Below are positions 1 to 8,918 of a stretch of 64,000 nucleotides of DNA, one piece after another (the stretch's first letter is position 1; every line of letters begins with the position of its first letter). The position numbers were made by a program, and so were the translations under genes. The notes beneath the pieces were generated by a model that saw nothing but the letters and a program-made list of their open reading frames with translations, was not told the origin of the DNA and made no database searches. This DNA comes from Bradyrhizobium sp. SK17 (GTDB taxonomy: Bacteria > Pseudomonadota > Alphaproteobacteria > Rhizobiales > Xanthobacteraceae). The stretch covers positions 2,991,001 through 3,055,000 of the forward strand of contig NZ_CP025113.1 of the NCBI RefSeq assembly GCF_002831585.1, in the 5' to 3' direction.

Positions 1-83
1 AGCCATGGCCCAAGCTGAGGATCATCCTCCACGACCAGAACGCGCACCGTATTCTCCCAAGCATGAGACGCGGCTTGTTCCAT
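1..83 (-). CDS. Response regulator, N-terminal fragment (cut by window edge)
   Basis: Read on the minus strand from the ATG at 83, the 27 visible codons include the stretch VRVLVVEDDPQLG. This is the first beta strand and acidic pocket of a receiver domain, as in OmpR-type two-component regulators. The paired acidic residues (E-D-D) would bind Mg2+ near the phospho-acceptor aspartate, which lies outside the window. About 13 residues precede the strand, slightly more than usual, so the true start could be internal. The output domain and any partner kinase are not visible. The gene is divergent from the glycosyltransferase at 766. Confidence 0.72.
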   Translation of the reverse strand, partial: MEQAASHAWENTVRVLVVEDDPQLGPW

Positions 84-765
84 TACGGACGGATTACAAT
101 AAGATTACGGCCGGCAGGAAAGATGCAATATTTCATCTCAGTATATTGACTCAATTGATGTTTTTCCGAGGATCTGTCGACCGTTCCGGGCCGGGAAATG
201 ATGCGATGGAGGCCCGATCGAGGGACGTCCGGGCGTCAGGCGATCGCCGAAACGCCGTCGATCTCGCTCGACCTCTTCCGCGGCGGCCGGATTTCAGATG
301 CTTGCCGGGGCGCGTCGCGCCCTGCTGGTGACCTGCACGCGTGAGCAGCAGCGGTTCGACCAATTCGATGAGCGAGAATGGAATCGTGGTCGTCATGCTG
401 ATCAGCGTGAGTGCGCCGGCAGCTTGCTATCGCGGCGCCGCCGATCGCGCCGATCGCGCCGATCGCCAAAGCGTCGATGACCTTGCGCCGACTGCCGCCT
501 CGTAACCAGCGCGAGCTCCGGACACCAATGCTCGATGGGCGGTCGGTGACATGAGCAGCGTGGCGCGTCTTCGCATCCGTGCCTCCTCCGTGAAACTTGT
601 TCGCTAGAGGCATCGATCAACATTACCAGCAAATGACAGCGATCGGTGACGACGCAACGGCGGCGACTTGGGCCGCGCAACGTCAGACTACCGTAATGCT
701 CGCTGTGAAGAGCATGTCGATGGAAGTCGCCGACATGGCGTTAGCGATACGAGAACGAAGACTTC
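84..765. other. Divergent intergenic region, possibly with a decayed gene
   Basis: No convincing gene is present. Short open frames exist on both strands but are Arg/Ser-rich and look like chance ORFs in GC-rich DNA. On the minus strand a hydrophobic Gly/Ala-rich stretch (about 425-480) and a hydrophobic stretch in another frame (about 345-425) would form one membrane-like segment if joined by a frameshift. This may be a gene remnant, but I cannot name a family. The promoters for the response regulator and for the gene at 766 should lie here. Confidence 0.35.
443..469. repeat. Short 9-bp tandem repeat
   Basis: Two exact copies and one partial copy of the 9-mer GATCGCGCC lie in tandem in the intergenic region. 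The unit is a multiple of three, so slippage would not shift a reading frame. No function is evident. Confidence 0.6.
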
Positions 766-2415
766 ATGCCGTTAGATTTTGCGTTGTCTGCGATGGCCAA
801 GCGGTCGGATCGCTGCCCCGCGCGTTGGCGCCGCCCGTTCGACCGGTGGCTGGAGGGAGTCGAAGCCGGGTGGTCGATAGCATTGTTGCTCGCCTGCTTC
901 GTCGGCATCTGGATGGTCTATCTGGTCCTGGCCTATCACGGCGCCGGCCTGCATCCCGACGTGCTGGAGACCTGGACGTATGGACGGCATTTCGCATGGG
1001 GATATCCCAAGCACCCGCCGTTGATGGGGTGGATGACCGGCGCGTGGACCTCGGTGTTTCCGCTGACCGACTGGTCGTTGCAGCTCATGGCGATGACAAA
1101 TGCGGCGTTGGCATTGTGGTTCGTCGACCTGATTGCAAGACGGTTTACCAGTGGGCACAAGCGCCTGATCGTGCTGCTCCTGTTGATGCTGACCCCGGCG
1201 TACCAGTTTCATGCGCAGCGCTTCAATGCCAACGCGGTGTTGCTCGCGGTCTGGCCCCTTGCGACGTACTGCTTCCTCCGCGCCTTCGAAACGAGGACGC
1301 CGCTCTGGGCGGTTGCCGCCGGCCTGACCGCGTCCCTCGCGATGCTGGGCAAGTACTACTCGATCTTTCTGGTGGCGAGCTTCGCGTTGTCGGCGATGAT
1401 CCATCCCGCGCGACGGGCCTATTTCAGCTCCGCTTCACCCTGGATATCGGCCGCGGTCGGTCTGCTTGCGCTGTTTCCGCATCTCCACTGGCTGGTGACG
1501 ACAGGCGCGGAGCCCATCCGCTATGCAGCGACCCATGTCCGGGCCGATCTGTTCGCGTCGCTGCGAGATGCGGCCAATTTCCTGCTGGGCCTCGCTGCGG
1601 CGGTGAGCGTGTCGGCTGCGACCTGGGTGTTGATTGCAGGCTATCGAATAAGACGCTTTTCCCGGGACTATTCGGCGTCGGATCCGAACCTGAAGTTGCT
1701 CTGCCACATCGCGATCGGCACGACCGTGCTTCCCGTCATCACATCGATATTCCTGCGCACCGACTTGCCGTCGCTTTGGGCACTTCAGGGACTGTTCCTG
1801 CTTGCCGTGCCGGTCGTTTGCAGCACGCGCTACCGGATCGAGCGCTTCTATGCGGTCAACGCAACGCTGCTCGTCGCCGGAATAGCGATCGTTGCCGCTG
1901 TGATCGCGGCCCCGGTTCATGCGCTCTACCGCAACAGCCATGGCTATGAGGAAGGACGCAGCTTCTACCACCAGGCAGCAGACCAACTCACCCGCTTGTG
2001 GCACGAACAGATGGGGGTCCCTCTGTCGATCGTCGGAGGCAACGATAGTCTCGGGCTTGCGGTGGCGTTCTATAGCTCCGATCACCCGCACTACGGCGAC
2101 CCATTCGCCCACGAATATTCATTGGCGTTGCCTCGCGAGGTGAGACCGGAGCGCGGCTGGGCCGCGCTCTGCTTCGACGACCAGGACGATTGTCTCGAAT
2201 GGACCGAGCAAATGGCGGCCCAGGCCGGAAGCTATCTCAAACGCGAATTGTCCGTCCAATCGAGCCTGTTTGGAATTCCGGGCGTCAAGCGCAACATCGT
2301 CGTGTTCCTGGTGGCGCCGCTTCGCGAGCCGGACAGCGCAGCGTCAAGCCTCGCCATCATGCAGGGCGGGACCAGGATGCGTGTCTCCGCAGGCAGATTC
2401 ACCGCAGCCCGCTGA
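766..2415 (+). CDS. GT39-type membrane glycosyltransferase
   Basis: A 549-residue polytopic membrane protein of the ArnT/PMT-like (GT-C fold) type. These enzymes transfer a sugar from a polyprenyl-phosphate donor to lipid or protein on the periplasmic side. After an N-terminal helix (about 36-57) comes a loop with acidic residues D65 and E68, matching the catalytic acidic pair expected in the first periplasmic loop, then KHPPLMGW (82-89), a typical family motif. Many further hydrophobic segments follow to about residue 400, then a soluble C-terminal domain. The ATG at 766 has only a weak ribosome site; Met at 793 is an alternative. Substrate unknown. A second GT39 gene lies at 6447. Confidence 0.85.
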   Translation: MPLDFALSAMAKRSDRCPARWRRPFDRWLEGVEAGWSIALLLACFVGIWMVYLVLAYHGAGLHPDVLETWTYGRHFAWGYPKHPPLMGWMTGAWTSVFPLTDWSLQLMAMTNAALALWFVDLIARRFTSGHKRLIVLLLLMLTPAYQFHAQRFNANAVLLAVWPLATYCFLRAFETRTPLWAVAAGLTASLAMLGKYYSIFLVASFALSAMIHPARRAYFSSASPWISAAVGLLALFPHLHWLVTTGAEPIRYAATHVRADLFASLRDAANFLLGLAAAVSVSAATWVLIAGYRIRRFSRDYSASDPNLKLLCHIAIGTTVLPVITSIFLRTDLPSLWALQGLFLLAVPVVCSTRYRIERFYAVNATLLVAGIAIVAAVIAAPVHALYRNSHGYEEGRSFYHQAADQLTRLWHEQMGVPLSIVGGNDSLGLAVAFYSSDHPHYGDPFAHEYSLALPREVRPERGWAALCFDDQDDCLEWTEQMAAQAGSYLKRELSVQSSLFGIPGVKRNIVVFLVAPLREPDSAASSLAIMQGGTRMRVSAGRFTAAR

Positions 2416-2549
2416 GGGGCGGGAGCCCATTCGTCTTGGTCGGCTGCTCCGATCCTTGCGAAGGCGATGGGACGGTAAGCTTGCGGTAATCGACGCGCGC
2501 TTTACCGGCAGCCGGGTCAAGGGCGTCATATCACGAAGGACAACGGTCC

Positions 2550-2870
2550 ATGTTCACTCGGTTCGTTTGCATCTGCCTCGGTGTTTGCATCGTCGGTGCG
2601 ACCGCGCTCGCGCAGACATCGCCATCCCCAACCGGTTCAACCCGCCCGGCACCTGCGACACGGCAGCCGGTCAGTCAGGCTGAGAAGATCAACCTCAATA
2701 CCGCTCCGGTCAGTGAGCTGGTGAAGCTTCCCCACCTCAGCGCGCGTGGCGTCACTGCCATCACGGAGGCGAGGACGAAGTCCAAGTTCAAGGACTGGAA
2801 TGATTTCGTGGGTCGACGGGTCGTGCCGCGATTTGTCAGGAGCGAGATCAAGGACCTCGTCACATTCTAG
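2550..2870 (+). CDS. Secreted ComEA-like helix-hairpin-helix protein
   Basis: A 106-residue protein with a signal peptide (hydrophobic 6-20, probable cleavage after ATALAQ near 22), a Ser/Thr/Pro-rich linker, and a C-terminal helix-hairpin-helix region opening with KINLNTAPVSELVKLP (about 46-61). The INLNTA start is the hallmark of ComEA-type DNA-binding modules. Such exported proteins are proposed to bind DNA in the periplasm, but no competence genes are nearby, so a DNA-uptake role is unproven. The start has AAGGA upstream. Confidence 0.85.
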   Translation: MFTRFVCICLGVCIVGATALAQTSPSPTGSTRPAPATRQPVSQAEKINLNTAPVSELVKLPHLSARGVTAITEARTKSKFKDWNDFVGRRVVPRFVRSEIKDLVTF

Positions 2871-2949
2871 CGGATCTCCACCGGCCGCGCGTCGATCGTC
2901 CGGCGATCAGAAGCCGCGGTTGCTGAACTCAAACAAGGATATGCGTGAA

Positions 2950-3279
2950 ATGAAACGAGTAGCTGTTTTCACCGCGGTCGCGGTCGTCGCGATGGCGTGT
3001 CTTGGCTCGACCGACGCCACGGCGGGTGACCGGCGGGCGGGCGCCGTGGCCGCCGGCATCGTTGGCGGCCTGGCCGTCGGCGCTTTGTTGGGCTCCACCA
3101 TGAGTGCCAGGGCCGCTCCCGTCTATGTCTACGAGAGGGACTATTATTCGCCGCCGCCCGTCGTCCACTACCATCGTCACGTCTACGAATATGGCGACGA
3201 CTATCCCAGCGGATATGATCATGGTTATGCCTATGGGTACCGGGAAGGGTACTCGGATGGCTATTGGGACAACGAATAG
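2950..3279 (+). CDS. Small exported Gly/Tyr/His-rich protein
   Basis: A 109-residue protein of unknown function. It has a signal peptide (MKRVAVFTAVAVVAMACLG), then a glycine-zipper-like hydrophobic stretch (AAGIVGGLAVGALLG), then a Tyr/His/Asp-rich tail with repeated YG/GY pairs. AAGGA at 2935-2939 sits about 10 bases before the ATG at 2950, which favours this start over the ATG at 2941. The Cys in the signal region is not followed by a standard lipoprotein +2 context, so lipidation is uncertain. The layout is typical of small envelope proteins in rhizobia. Confidence 0.7.
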   Translation: MKRVAVFTAVAVVAMACLGSTDATAGDRRAGAVAAGIVGGLAVGALLGSTMSARAAPVYVYERDYYSPPPVVHYHRHVYEYGDDYPSGYDHGYAYGYREGYSDGYWDNE

Positions 3280-3407
3280 CTGCACGGCCACGCCTACCGA
3301 CCATGAACAGCCGAGCCTGCAATTGATCTTCGGCGCTGCCGCCCGGGTGGCGATTGCCGGCTCGGCTTGTCGCCACCGGATCGAATGACTATCGTCGTTC
3401 GGTGGAT

Positions 3408-4334
3408 ATGGGTACGGAAGCGCGGGGCAGGGCGATGCGCGGTCGGACTGACGGTTTCACCTTCGGATCGAAGATGGATGTGGTGACCTGGCCGGCCATC
3501 GCGATCATCCTCGCGGCGGGCGTTGCCTTCTCCTGGAATCCGACGCCGATGGCGCAGTTGCTCGCAGCCCTCTTCGTCGCGTGCGGGATCGTGCACGCTA
3601 TCGCCTGCTACGGAACGAAGTCGGCGCTGGTTTTCGTCGCGATGTCCGTCGGGGTCGGATTCGCGATGGAGAATATCGGTACCACCACCGGCTTCCCGTT
3701 CGGCCGATATCATTTCGAGATCGGATCCGACCTCATGAAGGTCGGATCCATCCCGTTCATCGTCGGCCCGATGTGGTTCGGTGCGGGCTATTTCTCCTGG
3801 GTGGTCGCCGCGACGCTGCTCGGCGGCGTCGATCGCCGGCTGGATCGCCGGTTCAACGTGATCGTGTTGCCGGTCGTCGCGGCATTCGTCACAGCGCAGT
3901 GGGATCTGGTGATTGATCCGCCCAGCGCGACGATCGCCAAGGCATGGATCTGGCATGAGGGCGGAGCCCTGTTCGGCGTGCCGCCTTCGAATTTCTTCGG
4001 TTGGCTGCTGACGTCATGGCTGTTCTTCCAGGGCTTTGCCCTGTACCTGCACCTTCGCGACGATCCGGCCGGACCCGATCAGGTCGCCGACCGCAGGCTT
4101 CGCCTCGTCGGCATCCTGTTCTACGTCTGCGGCGGCATCACGCATGTCGTGCCGTGGATGTTGGGTCAATCCGGTGACATCGCGGACGCCGCGGGCCAGT
4201 CCTGGCGCTTGCAGGATATCCGTGGCGCGACCGTCGTGATCATGGTGTTCACCATGCTCTTTACGTCGCTGCTGGCGCTGATCCGATTGCTGGACCGTGC
4301 GCGTCCCGACGAAAGGCCGCGCGTCAGTAATTGA
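3408..4334 (+). CDS. CruF-like carotenoid biosynthesis membrane protein
   Basis: About 308 residues with seven or more hydrophobic segments. The motif FPFGRYHF followed by a GPMWFG-like segment matches the carotenoid biosynthesis protein family (DUF422), which includes the CruF-type 1',2'-hydratases of acyclic carotenoids. In that family it adds water to a carotenoid end group in the membrane. No other carotenoid genes are nearby, so the substrate is unknown. Starts at 3408 and 3435 are both possible; the latter has a GGGGCAGGG ribosome site. The stop overlaps the convergent gene that ends at 4324 by 11 bases. Confidence 0.75.
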   Translation: MGTEARGRAMRGRTDGFTFGSKMDVVTWPAIAIILAAGVAFSWNPTPMAQLLAALFVACGIVHAIACYGTKSALVFVAMSVGVGFAMENIGTTTGFPFGRYHFEIGSDLMKVGSIPFIVGPMWFGAGYFSWVVAATLLGGVDRRLDRRFNVIVLPVVAAFVTAQWDLVIDPPSATIAKAWIWHEGGALFGVPPSNFFGWLLTSWLFFQGFALYLHLRDDPAGPDQVADRRLRLVGILFYVCGGITHVVPWMLGQSGDIADAAGQSWRLQDIRGATVVIMVFTMLFTSLLALIRLLDRARPDERPRVSN

Positions 4335-5517
4335 TCCGCAGGCCGATGCCGCCGTGCAGCGTATTGCCGACCGGCTGCGGTCCCGCGGTGCCGTTGAGGA
4401 ACAGGTCGGCGATCCAGCCCTTGGTGATGCGGAAGCCGACCCGGCCGCCATATTCGAACCAGCCCTGGTTGCCGATCGTCGGCACCACGGTCCCTTCGCC
4501 GGTGACGGTGGCCACGATGCCGGAACGGGTGGCAAAGGATTGCACCCAGCCGCCGTTGATATTGGCTTCGACGTTCGACCCGAACAGATGCGTCCATTGG
4601 CCGCCGATCTTGACCAGACTGGTGCGGTCGGTGCCGTCCGCAATGCTGGCATCGAATGGATTGAAGGCGACGGTGGGATCGCTGTAGCCCTTGACCCGCT
4701 GCCACAGCTGCCAGACCTCGACGGATGCCGCGACCTCGTCGCGCGCCGACAGCCGGCTGATCCAGCCCGCGCGGCCGTAGACGCCGTAATTCTCGCTCGA
4801 GGTCTGGCCGGTCACCGACACCGGGCCGAGGCTCGTCGTGTAGCTGCGGGTGTAGCGCACCTTCTCGGATGGCGAGAGGATGGTGCCGATGTCAAAGAAC
4901 GGGCGCGACGAGCCCCAGTCGACGAAGTCGTAGCGCAGCGCGAAGGCGCCGATCGGCGCGCTGGTGACGTTGTAGCCGCCCTCGCCATACTGTGTGTAGG
5001 CAATGCCGGCAAGCAGCGACAGATTCGGCGTGATGGTCTTGCGGCCATGAATGCCGGCCGAGAACGAGCCGGCCGAGCCGAAGGCGCTGATGCAGTCGTC
5101 GCAATTGATCTGTTCATTGACGCCGAGCAGCACCGTGCCGAGCACGCGGTTGGTGATCATCTGATTGAAGCGCTGGTCCGCGAGCCCGTTGATCGAGTTG
5201 CCGCTCGACGGTGCGCCGGTGATCGGCGTCGGTGTCGGCGAAGGGCTCGGCGTTGGCGTTGGCGTCGGGGTTGCGGTGGGGGTCGGAGTAGGCGTCGGCG
5301 TCGGTGTCGGCGTGGACGTCGAGCAGTTCGACGACGGCAATAGTGATTCCGAGGGGACCGACGTGCAGTTCGACGTAGGCGTGGATGTCGACGTTGGGGT
5401 CGGTGTCGGCGTCGGCGTCTGAGCATGGGCCACTGTGGCGAACGCCTGTAGCATTGCGAGCGACAACGCCGTCGTCAGAGCGATCGACAGGCCCAGGTGA
5501 CGGAGACCGCGTGCCAT
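4324..5517 (-). CDS. Outer-membrane beta-barrel protein with Thr-Pro linker (autotransporter-like)
   Basis: A 397-residue exported protein. A signal peptide (cleavage near AHAQ, residue 33) is followed by a long Thr-Pro repeat linker (about 34-101) with two short Cys-containing islands. A C-terminal domain of about 290 residues has alternating amphipathic strands and ends in a hydrophobic/aromatic residue pattern (final INY), as in outer-membrane barrels. The barrel resembles autotransporter beta domains, but no classical passenger is present. The ATG at 5517 lies two bases after the stop of the FecR-domain gene, so the two are almost certainly co-transcribed. Function unknown. Confidence 0.75.
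   Translation of the reverse strand: MARGLRHLGLSIALTTALSLAMLQAFATVAHAQTPTPTPTPTSTSTPTSNCTSVPSESLLPSSNCSTSTPTPTPTPTPTPTATPTPTPTPSPSPTPTPITGAPSSGNSINGLADQRFNQMITNRVLGTVLLGVNEQINCDDCISAFGSAGSFSAGIHGRKTITPNLSLLAGIAYTQYGEGGYNVTSAPIGAFALRYDFVDWGSSRPFFDIGTILSPSEKVRYTRSYTTSLGPVSVTGQTSSENYGVYGRAGWISRLSARDEVAASVEVWQLWQRVKGYSDPTVAFNPFDASIADGTDRTSLVKIGGQWTHLFGSNVEANINGGWVQSFATRSGIVATVTGEGTVVPTIGNQGWFEYGGRVGFRITKGWIADLFLNGTAGPQPVGNTLHGGIGLRINY
5218..5418 (-). repeat. Thr-Pro coding microsatellite
   Basis: An imperfect hexanucleotide-like repeat encoding Thr-Pro dipeptides (two blocks split by a Cys/Ser-containing island) in the beta-barrel gene. Such repeats can change copy number in frame and alter linker length between isolates. 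Confidence 0.85.
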
Positions 5518-5519
5518 GC

Positions 5520-6218
5520 TCACCGTCCGCACAGCATGCCGGTGGGATCAGCGCCGGCCGGCATTGCATCCGCGTATTGCGTGACCGCGCAAAGGCCGGC
5601 GGCTGCGTTGCAGGTCGCAGCGAAGGTCCATGGCGGGTTGTTGGTCTTCTGGATCGTGCTGCGGCCGCCGCTCGATGTGATGATCGCGGTGTCGCCGGGC
5701 TGCGTCAGGTCGATGCACTGCCGGCTCGTGGTGCAGACGGTCGATGCGCCTTCCTGCAGCACGACGATCGTCTGGCCGCGCTGCGAGCGGATATCGAGCA
5801 CCGTGCCGCGAACGCCGATGGTCGCCAGCGGCGTGGTGATCTTGTAGGCGGCCTTGTCCGAATGGCCGGTGACGAAGCGGAATGCACCTGACGTCAGTCG
5901 GATCGCGACATCACGATAGTGATGCTCGTCGTCGAACACGGTGCGATCGAGCTTGAGCGATGCATTCGGCCCGAGCGAGAGGTTGGTGCTGTCGGCCATC
6001 ACCAGTCGCGCGGCGCTTTCGAGACCGGTGCGCACCGTTTCATCACGCAGCAATGCGTCACCGACATTGATCGGCGTGACCGAGGCCGCGACGCGAAGCA
6101 CCTCGTTCTTCACCATCGCCGCTTCACCGACGCGCGATTGCGCCTGAGCAGGATGCGCCGTCAACGCGACGGCGAGACCGAGTGCAAATACCGAGAAAAA
6201 GCTGTTACGCGAATTCAT
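5520..6218 (-). CDS. Exported FecR-domain protein
   Basis: A 232-residue protein with a clear signal peptide ([14 protein letters not shown]... cleaved after AQAQ near 27). A FecR-like domain (about 45-150) follows: [16 protein letters not shown], then a glycine-poor beta region, then [15 protein letters not shown]. FecR domains usually occur in anti-sigma/signal proteins, but there is no sigma factor or transmembrane anchor here, so this is a secreted or periplasmic form. Four Cys residues in the C-terminal third may form disulfides. Met at 6218 is chosen because it starts the signal peptide; the open frame extends upstream to 6359. It is the first gene of a two-gene operon with the beta-barrel gene. 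Confidence 0.8.
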   Translation of the reverse strand: MNSRNSFFSVFALGLAVALTAHPAQAQSRVGEAAMVKNEVLRVAASVTPINVGDALLRDETVRTGLESAARLVMADSTNLSLGPNASLKLDRTVFDDEHHYRDVAIRLTSGAFRFVTGHSDKAAYKITTPLATIGVRGTVLDIRSQRGQTIVVLQEGASTVCTTSRQCIDLTQPGDTAIITSSGGRSTIQKTNNPPWTFAATCNAAAGLCAVTQYADAMPAGADPTGMLCGR

Positions 6219-6446
6219 CTGCAATACCGATCGAATTTCGCCGACACCGTACCGGATCGCAGATGCAGCTGATATTGTATAATTGTCACAAGCTTTGCTG
6301 AGTTGAGCTTGATGGTTAGTGTCGATGGACTTGCGAATGTTCACCGTTGCGGAGATCAAGGTGAGTTCCGATCACACTCGTCTCACACATCGCGTTCGTA
6401 GCTCACACTTCGCTCACACATCTTCCTCTCGCAGCGTGCCCGTCCT

Positions 6447-7751
6447 TTGAACATCGCATCCGAATCCCATTCTGTTCTGCGACGTCCTGTCACGCGCACG
6501 GCGATCGTCGCGACAATCATCTTCATCGTCGCCCATATCGTGCTGTTGCTCGGGATCACGCTGCCCGACAAGCTCTACTTCGACGAGGTGCACTACGTCC
6601 CGGCGGCGCGCCAGATGCTGTTGCCGGTGCTGCAAGAGCCGATCCTCAATCCGATGCATCCGCCGCTCGCCAAGGAGATCATCGCGCTCTCGATCAGGAC
6701 GTTTGGCGACGTGCCGCTGGGATGGCGCTATCCTGCGGCGCTGTTCGGTGCGCTCGCGCTGGTCGCCGTCTATCTCGGCGGGCTCGCGCTGTTTGAGTCG
6801 CAGGAGCGCGCGATTGCCGCGGCCTTGCTTGCCTTCTTCAACCAGATGCTGTTCGTGCAGTCGCGGATCGCGATGCTGGATATATTCGCGCTCACCTTCT
6901 CTGTGTTCGCGATCGCGGCCTTCGTGCACGGCTTCAGGCAGGCGCGGCCGCAATCTGCCTTCGCGCTGGCGGGGCTTGCGGCGGGTCTTGCAAGTGCCTG
7001 CAAATGGAGCGGGCTGTTCGTGCTCGCGACCTGCATCGCGATCGTCGTGGCGATCCGCCTGCTGCAAGGCTGGCGCGCGCGCTTTGCCGACGCCGATGCG
7101 GCGGACTGGTACCGCCCGGAGCTGTGGCCGGATTTCCGGCTGGCTCACTTCGTCGTCTGTTTCGTGCTGATCCCGTCGGTGGTCTATCTCGCGAGCTTCG
7201 TGCCGCTGTACGGCCTCTCGTTCTCTGGTCTCATCGAGGCGCAACGCCGCATCTTCGCCGACAACACCACGACCGCGATCGCGGGCCATACCTATATGAG
7301 CTCGTGGCCGTCATGGCCGTTGCTGGTGCGCCCGGTGTGGTATCTGTTCGAGAAGGTCGGCGACGACAGGTTCGCGGCGATCGTGTTTCTCGGCAATCCC
7401 CTGGTGCTGTGGCCGGCATTGATCGCGCTGATCGTCGCTCTGCGCGACTGGATCGTCGAGCGCCGTCGCGATGCGTTTCTCGTGCTGGCGTTCTATCTCG
7501 GCCCGTATCTCGCCTGGGCGTTGCTGCCGCGCACGCTCGGCTTCATCTATTACTATCTGCCGGCGGCGACCACCGCGAGCTTCGTGCTGGTCTATGCGTT
7601 GACGCGCAAGCGCGCGCCGCGCTGGTTGTTGTGGGCGTTCGTGGCGGTCGGATGCGCAGGATTCATCGCGATGCTGCCGGTCACGGCCGCGATCATCGGG
7701 ACGTCGATGGCGACCTTCAATCGGCTGATGCTGTTCCAGAACTGGATCTGA
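6447..7751 (+). CDS. Dolichyl-phosphate-mannose-protein mannosyltransferase-like (GT39)
   Basis: A 434-residue polytopic membrane protein. KLYFDEVHYVPAARQML at about 41-57 holds the acidic catalytic pair (DE) and following H-Y of the PMT family, and NPMHPPLAKEII is the second family motif. About ten hydrophobic segments follow. PMT-like enzymes move mannose or another hexose from a polyprenyl phosphate to protein or lipid on the outer face of the inner membrane. No in-frame ATG precedes the conserved region, so the TTG at 6447 is the best start. Acceptor unknown. Confidence 0.85.
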   Translation: MNIASESHSVLRRPVTRTAIVATIIFIVAHIVLLLGITLPDKLYFDEVHYVPAARQMLLPVLQEPILNPMHPPLAKEIIALSIRTFGDVPLGWRYPAALFGALALVAVYLGGLALFESQERAIAAALLAFFNQMLFVQSRIAMLDIFALTFSVFAIAAFVHGFRQARPQSAFALAGLAAGLASACKWSGLFVLATCIAIVVAIRLLQGWRARFADADAADWYRPELWPDFRLAHFVVCFVLIPSVVYLASFVPLYGLSFSGLIEAQRRIFADNTTTAIAGHTYMSSWPSWPLLVRPVWYLFEKVGDDRFAAIVFLGNPLVLWPALIALIVALRDWIVERRRDAFLVLAFYLGPYLAWALLPRTLGFIYYYLPAATTASFVLVYALTRKRAPRWLLWAFVAVGCAGFIAMLPVTAAIIGTSMATFNRLMLFQNWI

Positions 7752-7804
7752 ATTGTCCCGAATCGCCTGCCGCGCGAGGCAGGCGGTCCGATATTGCGGG
7801 GCGG

Positions 7805-8437
7805 CTACTGCTGCGCGGTCTTGGTGTCCATGTTGACGACCTGCACGCGACGATTGGTCGGATCCATCGGTGCGTTCGGGTCCTTCGGCCGGGTCTTGCC
7901 GTAGCCGACGGTCACGAGGTCGGACCCGTTGAGGCCGTAATGCTCGACCAGATATTTCTTGATGGTATCGGCGCGGCGTTCCGACAGGTCCTGGTTATAG
8001 GCCTCGCCGCCGATCGCGTCGGTGTGGCCGGCGAGCACGAAGGTCGAGCCCTTCATGCTGGTATCGGACAGCGCCTTGCCGAGCTCCTGCACCGCCTGGG
8101 TCGAGCCCTTGCTGATGTCGGCCGAGTTGTAGTCGAAGTGAATCTCCAGATCGATCTTCGGCTTGCTGGCCGCGATGTCGGCGATCTCCTGGCGTTCGCC
8201 AAGCGATAGCGAGCGGCTCTGCCGGTTGCGAACGGTGTTGAGGAAGCTCGCTTCCTTGGCGGAGGCGGCCGGGTCGACCTGGGGGCCGGCCGAGAGGCCG
8301 CGGGTGGCGGACTTCGGCTTCAGCGCATTGAGGATCTGGGCAGCCGGGACGGTGTCGCTGCCGGCCAGTGCGACGCCCGCCGTCAGCGACAGCGCGGCGC
8401 CGATTGTCAAAACAGACAAGGTGAGGGAGCGGGTCAT
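7805..8437 (-). CDS. OmpA-family outer-membrane/peptidoglycan-binding protein
   Basis: A 210-residue protein. It has a signal peptide (MTRSLTLSVLTIGAAL..., cleaved near ALAG) and a C-terminal OmpA-like domain from about 105. The domain shows IHFDYNSADIS, LAGHTDAIGGEAYNQDLSERRA and GYGKTRP, with the D and R residues that bind meso-diaminopimelate. It lacks an OmpA barrel, so it is probably a periplasmic anchor between envelope and peptidoglycan. CAAGGACC sits about six bases before the ATG at 8437, which fixes the start; the open frame continues upstream without support. Confidence 0.87.
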   Translation of the reverse strand: MTRSLTLSVLTIGAALSLTAGVALAGSDTVPAAQILNALKPKSATRGLSAGPQVDPAASAKEASFLNTVRNRQSRSLSLGERQEIADIAASKPKIDLEIHFDYNSADISKGSTQAVQELGKALSDTSMKGSTFVLAGHTDAIGGEAYNQDLSERRADTIKKYLVEHYGLNGSDLVTVGYGKTRPKDPNAPMDPTNRRVQVVNMDTKTAQQ

Positions 8438-8573
8438 GGTTCGGTCCTTGAAATGTAGGGCTAGCCAATGCGGCTTGCTGTCGTTTTGATGCTGGGAACC
8501 TAGACCCGGTTCAAAGTCCCAAATGTGATTTGGGTCACGCTCGGGGTTTGGACGCCGTCGGGAGGGAGGAGCC

Positions 8574-8816
8574 ATGGCCCACGCCAATCGCGTCCTGCGC
8601 TCGATCAATGACGAGGGTGCGACGCGCTGCGTCGATCTCTTCGTTCGCCCGGACGGGACGATCGGCTTCGAGGAGTATCGGCGGGATGTCGAAGACGGCC
8701 GCGGCTGGTTTGCGGTTGGCGGTCATTCGTCGCGGGTCTTCCATGAGGAGGGCGCCGCCCTCGAGGCGGCGATGCGCGAAATTCCCTGGCTGCGACAGGC
8801 AGTCCGGGCCGAATAG
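8574..8816 (+). CDS. Small conserved-type hypothetical protein
   Basis: An 80-residue soluble acidic protein of unknown function. A strong GGGAGGGAGGA ribosome site precedes the ATG. The compact sequence (hydrophobic core LFVRPDGTIGFEEYRRD, then GRGWFAVGG) looks like a small alpha/beta fold. It is divergent from the OmpA-like gene. No family recognised. Confidence 0.65.
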   Translation: MAHANRVLRSINDEGATRCVDLFVRPDGTIGFEEYRRDVEDGRGWFAVGGHSSRVFHEEGAALEAAMREIPWLRQAVRAE

Positions 8817-8918
8817 CCGAACCGCTGCGCCGGCGCGCGGAAGCCTGCACGATCACGCGGCTGATTTGCGCCGTTCGGCTCTCCACAGCGGCGCGAATCT
8901 CACTACATTGCTGACGCA

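Noticed and set aside
4297-5343. Plus-strand ORF of 348 codons opposite the beta-barrel gene
   Set aside because: Antisense shadow; ends in a low-complexity Arg/Gly run from the Thr-Pro repeat.
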